From Crossaster papposus (Eukaryota; Echinodermata; Asteroidea; Velatida; Solasteridae): a stretch of 64,000 nucleotides of DNA. Shown here piece by piece: positions 43,131-52,228 of this stretch; the first letter of the stretch is position 1, and every line of letters begins with the position of its first letter. The position numbers and the translations under genes are program-made. The DNA is taken from the NCBI GenBank assembly GCA_037893245.1, contig JBAIAA010000603.1:62001-126000 (forward strand), given 5' to 3'. The notes beneath the pieces were generated by a model. That model saw only the letters and a program-made list of their open reading frames with translations. It had not been told where the DNA came from and did not search any database.

Positions 43131-44843
43131 AAACCAAAACAAACCAAACGGTTTTTCTTGCCTACAATGTGCCCCACAATCCGAATATATTCATTATATT
43201 CATATACAATTTCCGCATAGGAAAGCCATGGCAAGAAATAAACCGAAAAAAGGTAACAATGAGATCACTTAACCAACAAATATCAAACCTCTTCTCTGGC
43301 AAATGCGAACGCAAAAACGCCAATTCCAATCAGCAACCGAGCCATAAACAACCGGACCGTAACAATTAAAACACCAAGCAGTAAAAAAACACAGTTGTAA
43401 CCCAACATACTGCTCTCTATACAAGAGAAATAATACGGACCCAATATAAATAATATGGCTAAGTTCCAAATACCTGGAATTCACGTTCATTGATTGTAAC
43501 CACACCAAACCCACACACCTTGCGAGTTAGACCCGATTCCTTACCATGGAATCACCTACCTGCAACTGACGAGTGTCATAACAGTAAAGACACGAAAGCA
43601 CTGCTATTGCTAACACAAGAGAATTTGCGATTACAATTCTCCCCTCGCACCCCAAATAAAATCACATTTGATTTATCTTATACCATACGGTCATCTAGTC
43701 TTTAGTGTTCGCCCACTCCATTTATTTCGGACATAACGGGCCTAGACTATTTCGTGCTTAAATTAAGCCATACAAGTCACAGAGAGAGGAATGTCACTGG
43801 ATGGGAAAGCGCCATCATTCTCTTAACCACCTGACATTCATTATTGCTCCCATTCACGCCGGGGCTCAAAAAGTCCCATTTGCCCATACTATTCAACAGC
43901 TGGGATCATTCATTCTTGTTCTCACTAATTTTGAACAGCAGAGTGCCGCACACCAAAACCCGGAAAGTAGGTTAATATTTTCCAAGGAGAACAAAACACA
44001 GCGCTCCTTAAAAATTCCACAGGAGAAGTAATTTCTTCAGTTTGATTTGTAACGCGAACCGGAACGCGTCCGTTGATTTTGTGTCATGGAAAAATCTATA
44101 CTACAGTACTAATTAAGGTACTGTTTTTTTACGTACACTTGCGGTATACTCACGCAGTATGTGTGCCGCGTCAGCCATGCGCGCCAATGTATGCGTTAGC
44201 TATAGCTAGCTGGCCATGCATGAACATCACGAATAAACACTGTATGTACAGGAATGACACGATCCTATCTCTGCAATGCATGGCGCGTGCACTGTTGTGT
44301 ACATGTACATGTACGTACTGGATACGAGTGCGTGTACAATATACCTGTAAACAACCCCAGTACAGAACTGTAGCTGTGCAGTGAATCTACTTACTGAATG
44401 TATTGGTGTTCCGTACAAAAATACCAGGTGTGATTTTCAGTGCGCCTAATCGACCATGAGTGCCTGACCCGTGCAATACGTTTTGTGGTAAAATAAAAGT
44501 GGTACATTATTGTATATGGCACTGAGACTAAACAAAGAAGTACTGCATGCGCGCGCAATGTAAACAAATGTGTAGCTAGCGCGTGCATTAGCAAACTTTG
44601 AAAGCGACGTCTTTTGAAAGCTTTGAAAGCAACATACACATGTAGGCCGAAACAGCTCTTGTTTTTGTTATTTTCTTTTCTTTCTATTTGAGGAGATCAA
44701 ATAGCTCTTCTTAAATCAACATCAGGATTTAAGGAGAGCAATTTTAAGCTCTCCTCATTTTTGTTTTATAAATGAAGGACTTGTAATACTATTGTATCTT
44801 TTTGCGTGCCTGAGCAGTTATTATTAAGTGTATTTCTCTGCAG
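43131..44843. other. Non-satellite stretch left of the first visible exon; no gene seen
   Basis: The open frames here are short, without recognisable domains, and none has the codon character of the exons downstream. Visible features are a (TGTACA)-like stretch near 44301-44316 with other alternating purine-pyrimidine DNA around 44150-44330, and a hairpin at 44731-44754 (GGAGAGC with GCTCTCC). If the gene model is right this is intron, or promoter and 5' region if the exon at 44844 is first. Confidence 0.5.
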
Positions 44844-44944
44844 GCAATATCTCTTATGGACAGAGTAGAGACAGGGAGGGAAGAGTTAAAGAAACAGCTG
44901 AAGATGATAGAAGAGAAACGGGCCATCCAAGAGAGAAATGAACG
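44844..44944 (+). CDS. CCDC87-like gene, exon a (coiled-coil segment)
   Basis: A 101-bp exon between TTTCTCTGCAG and GTACGT. It enters in phase 0 and leaves two bases of a codon. The translation begins AISLMDRVETGREELKKQL and continues with K/E-rich residues through EEKRAIQERNE, a typical coiled coil. It matches in position and character the coiled-coil stretch of CCDC87 that precedes the HPQP motif found in the next exon. An internal ATG (Met5) could be a start if this were the first coding exon, but the vertebrate protein has several hundred residues before this point, so upstream exons probably lie beyond the satellite. Function is inferred from the family: a testis/sperm-associated cytoplasmic protein. 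Confidence 0.72.
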
Positions 44945-45972
44945 GTACGTTATCAATCAGGAGGACTGTGTGATGATGGTGTCTGTGTGCAAATGACTCG
45001 CTGTATAATGGTTATGAAGATAGAAAGCTAGGTAGGATTGATAATTGCTGCCATATCCCTTGAGCTAAACATGAAGACGCACCGTGTTTATTGCAAGCCC
45101 ACTTGAACCAGAATAAAGGGGAAGATATACTATCTCGTCTCATCCTCAACCGGCTACAGTCATCCCAAAAAGTCAATGTGCTTTTGTGCCTCGCGTGGCA
45201 CAGTTGGCATGATGTTTTCGGGTCAACAACTCCAGGAAAAGTGCAGAGAACAACATCCTGACCTCTTCATTGTCTTCATCGACCGGTCAGCCAGGAAGGT
45301 CTGTGGAAGCTTCTGTACAGGGCTGGCTGCCCATCCAAGATAATTAACATCATCAGATTCTTCCACGATGGTATGGTTGCCCGTGTGAGGTTGCGGCTCT
45401 ACGTCCATCTAGCCCATTTCCTGTTACCAACGGCACTAAACAGGGCTGTGTCCTAATACCATTGCTCTTTAGCAGTGTTTTTTCATTCATGCTCCGTTAT
45501 GCTTTCAACAACTGCACGCGGGGATAATGATTCAGTTTTGCACTGACAGCGGTGGTGTATTTCATTTAAATTTTTGCTTCGACAAAGTCGTGCGCCTTAT
45601 CGCGCTAATCGTTTCAAAAGTCGCTCAACCATTGCATACTATTTCAACATTGCAACATTTAACATTGCGACAAAATGAAGGCTATGTAAACTGTTGAATT
45701 AGATGGTACCAGACTAATTATTCATTAGAGCTGACTGGTATTAATTTGTAATTAACTTTATTTCATTATTTTTAAGCTCCAAAAAGGAAGATTTTACTTC
45801 ACTTTTAATTTAAGATGGCCGACCCGTGAATATTGCGTAATGGGAGGACATTTCATGCTGCACCTCATCATCACTTTTTGTTGGAAAACTTGGCATGATT
45901 ATGAGCTTAAAAACATTTAGGGTAACTGGATTTTGAAGTCTCTGATTTCTCCTACCTAAAAAACCCCCACAG
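44945..45972 (+). other. Intron a-b with LINE remnant
   Basis: Starts GTACGT and ends CCCCCACAG. Apart from the LINE fragment at 45080-45540, I see only AT-rich unassigned sequence. Confidence 0.6.
45080..45540 (+). mobile_element. Decayed LINE reverse-transcriptase fragment
   Basis: A frameshifted plus-strand remnant of a non-LTR retrotransposon. Recognisable blocks, in order, are LILNRLQSS, QLQEKCREQHPDLFIVFID, a stretch like KIINIIRFFHDGM and VTNGTKQGCVL followed by PLLFSSVFS. The last two resemble the RT palm region (GxxQG and LFxxFF) of CR1/Jockey-like elements. Several frameshifts interrupt it and there are no ends, so it is a dead fragment within an intron. Confidence 0.75.
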
Positions 45973-46148
45973 TATTGAGATTTGTGAGCCCACCCACCCT
46001 CAGCCTGCCACCGTCACCACTAGAATGCCTAACAGACCAGTTGTACGTACATGTACCTCTGATGTGCGTGTGTCGGAGCGTGTCAGCTTGTCATCTATCA
46101 CACTGAAACTCAACACCACCGTCTTCAATGAACTCAACGATGACATGA
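45973..46148 (+). CDS. CCDC87-like gene, exon b (HPQP / VRVS segment)
   Basis: Acceptor CCCCCACAG precedes a single T that completes the codon left open by exon a (CG+T, Arg). The frame then reads IEICEPTHPQPATVTTRM and on through SDVRVSERVSLSSITLK and TTVFNELNDD. The order HPQP, short gap, VRVS, then a leucine-rich run ending in an acidic pair matches the central region of CCDC87 as I remember it, and this exon is the strongest support for the identification. The 3' boundary is uncertain: the only nearby GT (after ATGA, 46149) gives an exit phase that does not fit the next exon. An inverted-repeat arm begins about 25 bp downstream, so the original donor may have been disturbed or a small exon may be missing. 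Confidence 0.7.
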
Positions 46149-46169
46149 GTTGTTTTTCAGAGAATAGGC

Positions 46170-46262
46170 TCGGTCTACGAAGTAAACACAAATGTCACGT
46201 GATACGCGCGACCCACTTCTGGCATTTTCGCAATGTAACTCAAAGCCCATAGTTAATACTGT
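46170..46262 (-). repeat. Left arm of a 1.1-kb inverted pair
   Basis: Reverse complement matches 47215-47305 (shared blocks ATCACGTGACATTTGTGTTAC, AAAATGCCAGAAGTGGGT, CTATGGGCTTTG in the arm orientation), with scattered differences. The pair brackets 46263-47214 and may be the ends of a decayed foldback or DNA element. Confidence 0.75.
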
Positions 46263-47214
46263 GACAGAAAGTGCAAGGACTTAGTGCCAGTAACCACGAA
46301 CTGTAACCACGGGCGGACAAGACCTGTAGTTGCGCGCGCTGGCTGGGCGGAGCTTACCGCTCAGTGACTCGCTGCGTGAATGCACGCGATTGGGTAACAA
46401 AGCCCATATGCTTAAGTACATGTATGTGTTTTACATGGTGTGCGTGTTTACCTGGGTGGTAGACACGTAATATTCATTGTTATAGTTGTTCGAGAGCTGC
46501 ACGACAGATAAGACGTAGGTAACTGGTGCTGCGTTTTGTGAAATGCTTATGCGAATCGGTACAAAGCGATATACCTGTACATTGTTTACGCAAGCCTGCA
46601 TGGTTAATGTGTTGGTGGTACAAAGCTGAGACAGCTAGCTGTACATAGCTGACGCAAACTGGCATGGTTAATACGTAGCAGGTGCAAAGCTGTACTGGTT
46701 GTACACAGCTTACTGGGGCATGTAATGCTGACTAGGCATGTAATGCTGACTAGGCATGTAATGCTGACTATAGGCACGTAATGCTGACTAGGCGCTTGAT
46801 GCTGACTTCGCTTGTGTAATGTTCATGATGGCTTTTGCGTTCTGAACACTGCAGTTATTGTGCATTGCTGCTGAGGACCCTAGTATTTAAACAGCCCACT
46901 TAATTTCCAATTACTGTGCATTTCTTGATTGTTATGAATAAATCATCTTTATTGTTCATTGTACCGTCAATCCAGTTGTCAAGGAGTCTTTGTTACAGGT
47001 TATAGTGTAATTAACAGAGAGTAATCGCAATCATCATAATCGGCGGTATATTTCCTCCAAAACGGACCTGCACCCTTAGCCTTTTAGGGAAGAGCCTTAG
47101 GTTGGGAAGATTGTCGTGGCTTTAATAGGTGTCCGACTTATCCTAACAGCCTTAGGTTGGCCCGGGGAGTTCCCGCCACAATACACACGAATAGAGTTTT
47201 CACAAAGTGATGCT
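46263..47214. other. Sequence between inverted arms; no gene seen
   Basis: Holds the 18-bp minisatellite and otherwise unassigned DNA. GCCTTAGGTTGG occurs twice (about 47094 and 47150). No open frame has recognisable protein features. Confidence 0.5.
46718..46815. repeat. 18-bp minisatellite, about five copies
   Basis: Tandem GGCATGTAATGCTGACTA units. The first three are nearly identical; the later ones are degenerate (GGCACGTAATGCTGACTA, GGCGCTTGATGCTGACTT). It lies inside the DNA bracketed by the 46170/47215 inverted arms. Confidence 0.9.
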
Positions 47215-47305
47215 ATCCGTGTGTATTAGCTATGGGCTTTGCATTACTTTGTGAAAATGCCAGAAGTGGGTTGTATCACGTGACATTTGTGTTACTTCGT
47301 GGGGA
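47215..47305 (+). repeat. Right arm of the 1.1-kb inverted pair
   Basis: Partner of 46170-46262 in opposite orientation. An open frame of 227 codons that starts in this arm (47232-47915) is explained partly by this repeat and partly by the dispersed repeat at 47795, and is not called as a gene. Confidence 0.75.
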
Positions 47306-47769
47306 CGGTGACAAAATTAGGGGTTCAATTTTCCATGTCCATGTTACATCAGACATAGGAATTTGTTTTTTTAATTCAGCACACATTCCTTGGCGCCTTT
47401 TATATCAGGGTAATTACATAAAACAAAGTACCTATAGCAAAAACTTTGAAGTCAATTTCAGCGACACTTGCATGGTAAATTACTTGGTCATGTGTGACCG
47501 GGACATCAACAAATATCACAATTTTAGACCCCCTTTTAGACCCCCTTATTTATGGACTAACCAATGGAGAATCAGTTCTGTTCTTGAAAATCAAATTTCT
47601 ATCGGATGTGTAAACATAATTTTTGCTATAAATACCACCACAAAGTGGTACAAAAGAGAATGGACAGAAATTAAACAAATGTCACTTGCTCCTAAACAAT
47701 TTGTAAACATTTCTCTTAACCAGTTCGTATTATATAAAAACGTGTCTACATCCAAATTTGTTCCTGAAT

Positions 47770-47935
47770 TCAAGCAGAGCAAGGCCATAAATATCTGTCA
47801 GCGACCGGCTCGCAGCGAGCAAGGCCAGAAATATCAGGGTGTGCTACCCACAGATGCCGGCCTAAACCTGACTTGGATCAAGGTTCGTGAAAAACAATCC
47901 CGCGCTTGGGCCTAATCAATGTCAAAATAATCCTT
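47770..47935 (+). repeat. Dispersed repeat, copy 1
   Basis: Shares with 55083-55250 the blocks GCAAGGCCAGAAATATC, CTGTCAGC, TATGCTACCCACAGATGCC (with GTGCTACCC here), GGATCAAGGTT and GTCAATGTCAAAATAAT. It is an unclassified interspersed repeat seen twice here, both in plus orientation and both in introns. Confidence 0.85.
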
Positions 47936-48096
47936 GCGTGAACTGGTTAAGATATTGTACTTGTTACAGACGTACATGTATGTATTTGCAACATTATATT
48001 TCTAGTGTTATGCAAAAGACTTCTTAGTATAAAGGCTCATTGTAGATAAACCAACTTAGAATCGACCATTTGAATTTGTTTGCTTTTATAGGTCAG

Positions 48097-48208
48097 TGGC
48101 AACACTATCAAGAAACTGGACAGTAACTTGTTCCGTGGTCAAGAGATTAACAAAGTATACAGAGAGATAATGAAGACATTGCCTACTGACCACTTAGCTT
48201 ATGATCAG
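48097..48208 (+). CDS. CCDC87-like gene, exon c
   Basis: A 112-bp exon with acceptor TATAGGTCAG and donor GTAGTT. It starts with one base completing a codon and exits in phase 0. The translation is GNTIKKLDSNLFRGQEINK followed by VYREIMKTLPTDHLAYDQ. The pattern K-L/M-D-x-N-F then VYxEhM...DHLxxDQ matches the conserved stretch of CCDC87 next to the HPQP/VRVS region. An alternative acceptor two codons earlier (TTTTATAG) is in frame 0. The second half of this exon and its intron start are repeated at 48570, and most of it again near 48665. Confidence 0.78.
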
Positions 48209-48289
48209 GTAGTTATCTCACTGACCCCTGCCTTCTAAACTTTGCCTCGCCATGCACTACCCCACCCAAACCACCACACCCATGAACTG

Positions 48290-48567
48290 GACATTTAACC
48301 TTTGGGGCCCAGTGGTTTATGTTTGTGATTCACGATCAGAGGGTCGGGGTTCGAATCCAGCTGCTGGCCTTATGTTGTGTCCTTGGGCACGCCACTTCAC
48401 CCCACTTGCCTCTTTCCACCCATGGGTACAGACATTCGCTGGGGAGTAACCTGCGATGGACCAGCATCCCATCCTGGGAGGGGGGAATATTCTCAGCTAT
48501 TTTATGCTAGAGAAACGAGTTAAACACCAGCCTGATGAGCCACATTGGCTCGTGACAGGCTTTACTT
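48290..48567 (+). mobile_element. tRNA-derived SINE
   Basis: Starts with a pol III-type head: an A-box-like CAGTGGTTTATG region and a perfect B box, GGTTCGAATCC, near 48347. A body follows with TTGTGTCCTTGGGCACGCC, CCTGCGATGGACCAGCATCC and CCTGATGAGCCACATTGGCT, a layout common in animal SINEs. It ends directly against the second copy of the exon, and its tail supplies a pyrimidine-containing run and AG. Confidence 0.8.
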
Positions 48568-48569
48568 AG

Positions 48570-48615
48570 AGAGATTATGAAGACATTACCAACTGACCAC
48601 TTGGCCTATGACCAG
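48570..48615 (+). CDS. Possible alternative exon c' (partial duplicate of exon c)
   Basis: Copy of the second half of exon c plus the start of its intron. After CTTTACTTAG, probably derived from the SINE tail, one A completes a codon in the same entry phase as exon c. The frame then reads EIMKTLPTDHLAYDQ and ends at a conserved GTAGTT donor. Over the 16 codons shared with exon c I count six nucleotide differences, all synonymous (ATA/ATT, TTG/TTA, CCT/CCA, TTA/TTG, GCT/GCC, GAT/GAC). The adjacent intron differs at a similar rate. This is unlike a dead copy. It could be an alternative or mutually exclusive exon, or a recent relic. Confidence 0.45.
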
Positions 48616-48662
48616 GTAGTTATCTCACTGACCGCTCCCTCCTAAACTATTCCCCGCCTCTA

Positions 48663-48762
48663 CAACCAGAAAATAGAAAGTAACTTTAATCAAAAGATTA
48701 ATGAAGTATACAGAGAGATTATGAAGACGTTTCCAACTGATCACTAATAGTGTATGATAATG
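48663..48762 (+). pseudogene. Degenerate third copy of exon c
   Basis: Aligns with most of exon c: the frame gives IESNFNQKINEVYREIMKTF and PTDH, then two stops (TAATAG) replace LAYDQ. A 3-bp loss lies near the start, and the donor is destroyed. It shares ATT and CCA codons with the copy at 48570, so these two are closer to each other than to exon c. Confidence 0.85.
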
Positions 48763-48765
48763 TAG

Positions 48766-48845
48766 TCCGGATTACCATTTCGGTGCTCTACCAACTGAGT
48801 TTTATAGCCTTGTGTCGGTGGCTCCCTATATTTATCAATATATTT
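48766..48845 (-). mobile_element. tRNA-derived SINE fragment, minus strand
   Basis: The reverse complement contains ATATTGATAAATATAGGGAG, then an A-box-like CTCAGTTGGTAGAGCACCG and GGTAATCCG. The same arrangement occurs at 49870 (plus) and 55800 (minus), so this is one SINE family. Confidence 0.7.
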
Positions 48846-48884
48846 GTTCATCAGGGGATGCTGGTCAACAGCCATCAACCCGTA

Positions 48885-48960
48885 AATGCCACAGGTTCAA
48901 GTCGAGCTCCAGTCAATTTATGTGTTCAATTCTATATAAAATTTCTTAGTCAATTTTTCT
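48885..48960 (+). mobile_element. 3' SINE fragment, plus strand
   Basis: CAGGTTCAAGTC followed by GCTCCAGTCAATTTATGTG matches the B-box side and tail of the copy at 49870-50000. It lies next to a minus-strand head of the same family (48766-48845), giving an inverted half-SINE pair. Confidence 0.6.
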
Positions 48961-49001
48961 TAGTGGCTTATTTGAAATGTATAAACAAAAAGCCTAATGG
49001 T

Positions 49002-49741
49002 GCTGTCCCATGGCGCCGGCTAAGCCCAACGGGCCCTTACCGTTTGATTTAAATGACAAGCGGTGTAAATCTCTCCGGCCGCAAAGATTATATTTTTGTT
49101 AAATTTGTCCACCGTGTCCTCAACGTTTCCATTTCGTCTCCTTACCGGGTTCTTACCACATACAACGTCCTCGTACCAGCTAGTGTCACTAGTGTCACTG
49201 TGTCTGGAACGGTTTCTGAACGGGTGCGATGTAAACCACACGGCAACAGGCCGGTATGGAGACTTTATGAGGACAGTAGAACGGTAAGAGGACGAAGTAG
49301 GTCGGTAAGAGAGCGGTTGAAAGTTAATAGACCGGTGAGGGGTCAGTATGTAGCCGGTATGAGGTGGTGGGTCAACGTTGAGCAAACGGCGAGAGCCCTG
49401 CGAGAACCCGGTATGAACACGGTGACAACCCGTTGGACAAAATATGACACGTCATCACCGTCGTCATCGTTTTCACCGCCCCAAAAAACGGGTCCATAAC
49501 GGCCTCGTACCGGCCCACTATCCTTTTACCGGGTTCTCGCCGTGTGGTACAAGCGGTGGCACACGGCGAAAGTTTTGGGCATGCCCAAAACTTTTGCCGT
49601 GTCTTGCCGGCCACTAACGGGCCCCCACCGTGTTCACCGATCGCGCAACGCCCCGCCATGTGCCCTTACCGTGTTCCACCGTCCGCACAAAATGTACCAC
49701 ACGGTGGCACACGGTAGGCTTAGCCGGCGCCATAGGACAGC
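49002..49741. mobile_element. 740-bp non-autonomous DNA transposon with terminal inverted repeats
   Basis: Left end GCTGTCCCATGGCGCCGGC and right end GCCGGCGCCATAGGACAGC are near-perfect inverted repeats of about 25 bp. The interior is GC-rich, full of short subterminal repeats of ACCGTGT, ACCGGTATG and CACACGGT on both strands, and has a 42-bp near-perfect palindrome at 49561-49602. Open frames on both strands come from this repeat structure; no transposase was recognised. Confidence 0.8.
49561..49602. repeat. 42-bp near-perfect palindrome
   Basis: ACACGGCGAAAGTTTTGGGC is followed by its reverse complement with one mismatch, centred on GGGCATGCCC. It lies inside the 49002-49741 element. Confidence 0.9.
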
Positions 49742-49865
49742 TACTTTACCATCTTGCTTTTCCCCATTTTTAACCTGTTGTTTTAACATTGTTTCAAAAT
49801 TGTTGCTAGTATCGTGCCTTTGGCGTGGAAATTTCGATTTGATGGCTTCAGACTAGCACCCCTGA

Positions 49866-50000
49866 ACAAAAATATTGACATATTTGGGTAACCAACAACA
49901 TAGCGCCGGATAGCTCAGTTGGTAGGGCACCGTAATGGCAATCGGGATGTTGGTTCAAGCCCCGCTCCAGTCAATTTCTTTGTTCAAATGTCTTTGATCC
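49866..50000 (+). mobile_element. tRNA-derived SINE, best-preserved copy
   Basis: AATATTGACATATTTGGGTAACC precursor-like head (abbreviated here to its first part), then a tRNA-like body: A box TAGCTCAGTTGG at about 49914, B box GGTTCAAGCCC at about 49954, then GCTCCAGTCAATTTCTTTG. The folded tRNA cloverleaf does not close, so it is a SINE rather than a tRNA gene. Confidence 0.72.
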
Positions 50001-50199
50001 AAAAACTGTGAGTCTGTAACCTTCTTGACCATTACTAGATAATAGATGTATACAATTTGGAATAAAACAAAATGTGCAGGTTTATAAACTGAGTTGGAAA
50101 AACTTTAAATGCACAGCTCTAAACCTTTTCGAAAATGAAAAGAAGTATGTGTGCTTAGATTTACAGCATTCTCTTGTAATTTCCTTCGTGCAAATGTAG

Positions 50200-50363
50200 G
50201 ATGAGTTTATGGAGCATTCCGCCAGCTACCACGCCTTAGCCAACCACACCATCTTAGCCTCCTCAATGATACAGAAACGTGGTCCAGATAGAGTGCTGAA
50301 CCCGCTCCTAACTAAGACAGAGAACCCACCCTGGAGAGATGACAGAGAAGAATGGTCTAATAG
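50200..50363 (+). CDS. CCDC87-like gene, exon d
   Basis: A 164-bp exon with acceptor CAAATGTAG and donor GTATGG. It enters in phase 0, matching the phase-0 exit of exon c, and leaves two bases. It reads DEFMEHSASYHALANHTILA, then SSMIQKRGPDRVLNPLL and TKTENPPWRDDREEWSN. The last segment, ending W-x-x-x-x-x-x-EWSN, corresponds to the W...EKWSN-like motif that I recall in vertebrate CCDC87. The c-d junction gives the uninterrupted motif AYDQDEFMEH. In the vertebrate protein a tryptophan-containing stretch of about 25 residues follows before the ETDF motif; I could not find an exon for it. Confidence 0.78.
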
Positions 50364-50622
50364 GTATGGCTGTGTCCTGAATCACCTGTCTATTATCGTC
50401 CGTCGATGTCATTTTTTTAATAATAATCGATATATCGGAAATTCAATATCGAGTATACCTCGATATATCAATTATTTCCCGTGTACAAGATGAAGCCTAA
50501 AAACAGCGCTAAATATACTAAAGACCGACAGTTTAATAGGTACGTTGCATACAGGTTTTCGGCTTGATCCTCCGCGCATGGTCCGAACAATATCAAATTG
50601 CGCCAGCCCGCGTGTTTATGGT

Positions 50623-50945
50623 TTATTGAGGGCGCCCTTAAAGGTAGTAAATATCATTTAACTGACCTGTCCGAAGTTTTACAATCATGGATGCCGAGAA
50701 AATTGAGAAAAACAGCATTTGTTTTTAACCGGTTTTTAGCCGGACGGCGATCGTGATTTTTTTAAAAGAAAATTATATTTTTCGGAATAATTACAGGATA
50801 TCTAGCGCCATCATTTTGCTGGATGCCTAGAATCATTATTTACTTTCAATTGAGTAAGATTTTTCCTAATAATTCGGTAATAAATATTTTCGATATCTGC
50901 AAATGGTGTATACTATACCTTTAATTATAAGGGCGCCCTCAATAA
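50623..50945. repeat. Inverted repeat A within the 1160-bp element
   Basis: TTATTGAGGGCGCCCTT...AAAGGTA at 50623-50646 pairs with 50916-50945 in reverse complement, the right arm having about 6 extra bases. The loop is about 270 bp. Confidence 0.88.
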
Positions 50946-51065
50946 GCCCAGATAACAGACAGCGCGCCCCGGAACAAATTAACGAACAGCTCGGTCTTGG
51001 AATCCAGACTTGGAATCACGATCGCCGTCCGGCTAAAAACCGGTTAAAAACAAATGCTGTTTTTC
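50708..51065. repeat. Inverted repeat B, perfect over about 51 bp
   Basis: The arm at 50708-50758 (starts AAAAACAGCATTTG, ends GATCGTGATT) is exactly reverse-complementary to 51014-51064. It crosses inverted repeat A, so the order along the DNA is A, B, A', B'. The perfect match suggests a much younger event than the TIR element around it. Confidence 0.92.
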
Positions 51066-52228
51066 TAGGCCAATAGCAGGGTGCAGAGAACGCTCCTCGC
51101 AATTCCCAACTCGTGATTGGCCACCCCAAAATGTTATCAGAACAAGGGAGGGTTACGTCCCAAACAACCGATAGGCGCATGGCTGGGGCGGCATGGCCGG
51201 TTTCTTTTGAGATTTCACTGCGCAAGTGATTGTGAACTATAGCGGCGGGGCGGGTGAAACACAAAGAACAACTTCACAACCGCAGTTGGTCGTCGAACGT
51301 ATTTTATTTAATAGGCCTACTCAAATGTTCTAAGCTACAAATAAAGACGGCAGCTTTTCTAATATACTAAAGCCCTGAGATTTTCTGGATAATCTGACAC
51401 TCTTTCAGTGTTTTCGATATCATTTAGGAACATCAAAATTTAGATACATCAAAATTGTCGATATATCGAAATGTAGATACATCAAAATTGTCGATATATC
51501 GAAATGTCGATATTTTGATATTATTAAAAAAGTGACATCGGCGATATCGACGGACGTTATAGGTTACTGTCTATGGCTACCGGTAGCGCATGATGTGTAT
51601 ATAGAAAGTAGACTCTGCCGTAACCAATATGCAACCTATGTAAAAACGACAATTATTGTCCAATACTACTTTGACTTTTATCAAATGTAGTTATAGTCAA
51701 CATTTTGTTTGCAATTAGTTACACATCCTCGAATGGGTGCAACCCAACTAGTCTAGTTCCTTAACCTGATAATTCCCGGATGTCTGTAAATTTCTCTCTT
51801 TTTTTTTTGGGTGGGAAACCAGACTACAAGAACAAATTTGTTTTTCTTTTTGTTCCAGCATTTATGAACACAAACTTTTAATGTGAGTGTAACAATATTT
51901 GCTATTCCCATTTCCCCCTTTTTTTTTATTACAACAGAAGCAAATAGCGTATACTACCTTCAAAATCGAAAATCTTGTGGCTAAAGCCAGTTCATACTTT
52001 ATGCGGAAGCGATACGAATTTGACGTCACAGAGCATTCGCTGAAAACATTTGTCGGAGTTGAAATGTGTTCAACTTTTGAGAATTCGCACCCCGAAAATT
52101 TCCTGTGATTAACAAAAATCGCATTTGTGTTTGCTTTTGTGCCGAGTGTAAACCAAGTCGCTCTGAATGAGCTACTTGAATGCACCCTTATTTACAATCA
52201 TTGTATTTCTGTTGCCTTTTATATCCAG

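Larger units (their letters stand above)
50397..51556. mobile_element. 1160-bp TIR element with TTAT target duplication
   Basis: Left end CGTCCGTCGATGTCA and right end TGACATCGGCGATATCGACGGACG (inverted, with a small indel), flanked on both sides by TTAT (50393-50396 and 51557-51560). TCGATATATCGA-type palindromes are repeated near both ends. No transposase frame, so non-autonomous. It contains two further inverted repeats in interleaved order. Confidence 0.82.

Noticed and set aside
43028-43369. 113-codon open frame across the satellite edge
   Set aside because: It begins in satellite and runs into unrelated AT-rich DNA; chance frame.
47232-47915. 227-codon open frame on the plus strand
   Set aside because: Its start lies in an inverted-repeat arm and its end in a dispersed repeat that also occurs at 55083. 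No domain, no splice logic, low-complexity composition.
49053-49499. 148-codon frame and opposite-strand frames in the 49-kb element
   Set aside because: They are produced by GC-rich inverted words of the non-autonomous element; none resembles a transposase.
49905-49985. tRNA gene
   Set aside because: A and B boxes are present, but acceptor and anticodon arms do not pair, and the tail continues as in other SINE copies.
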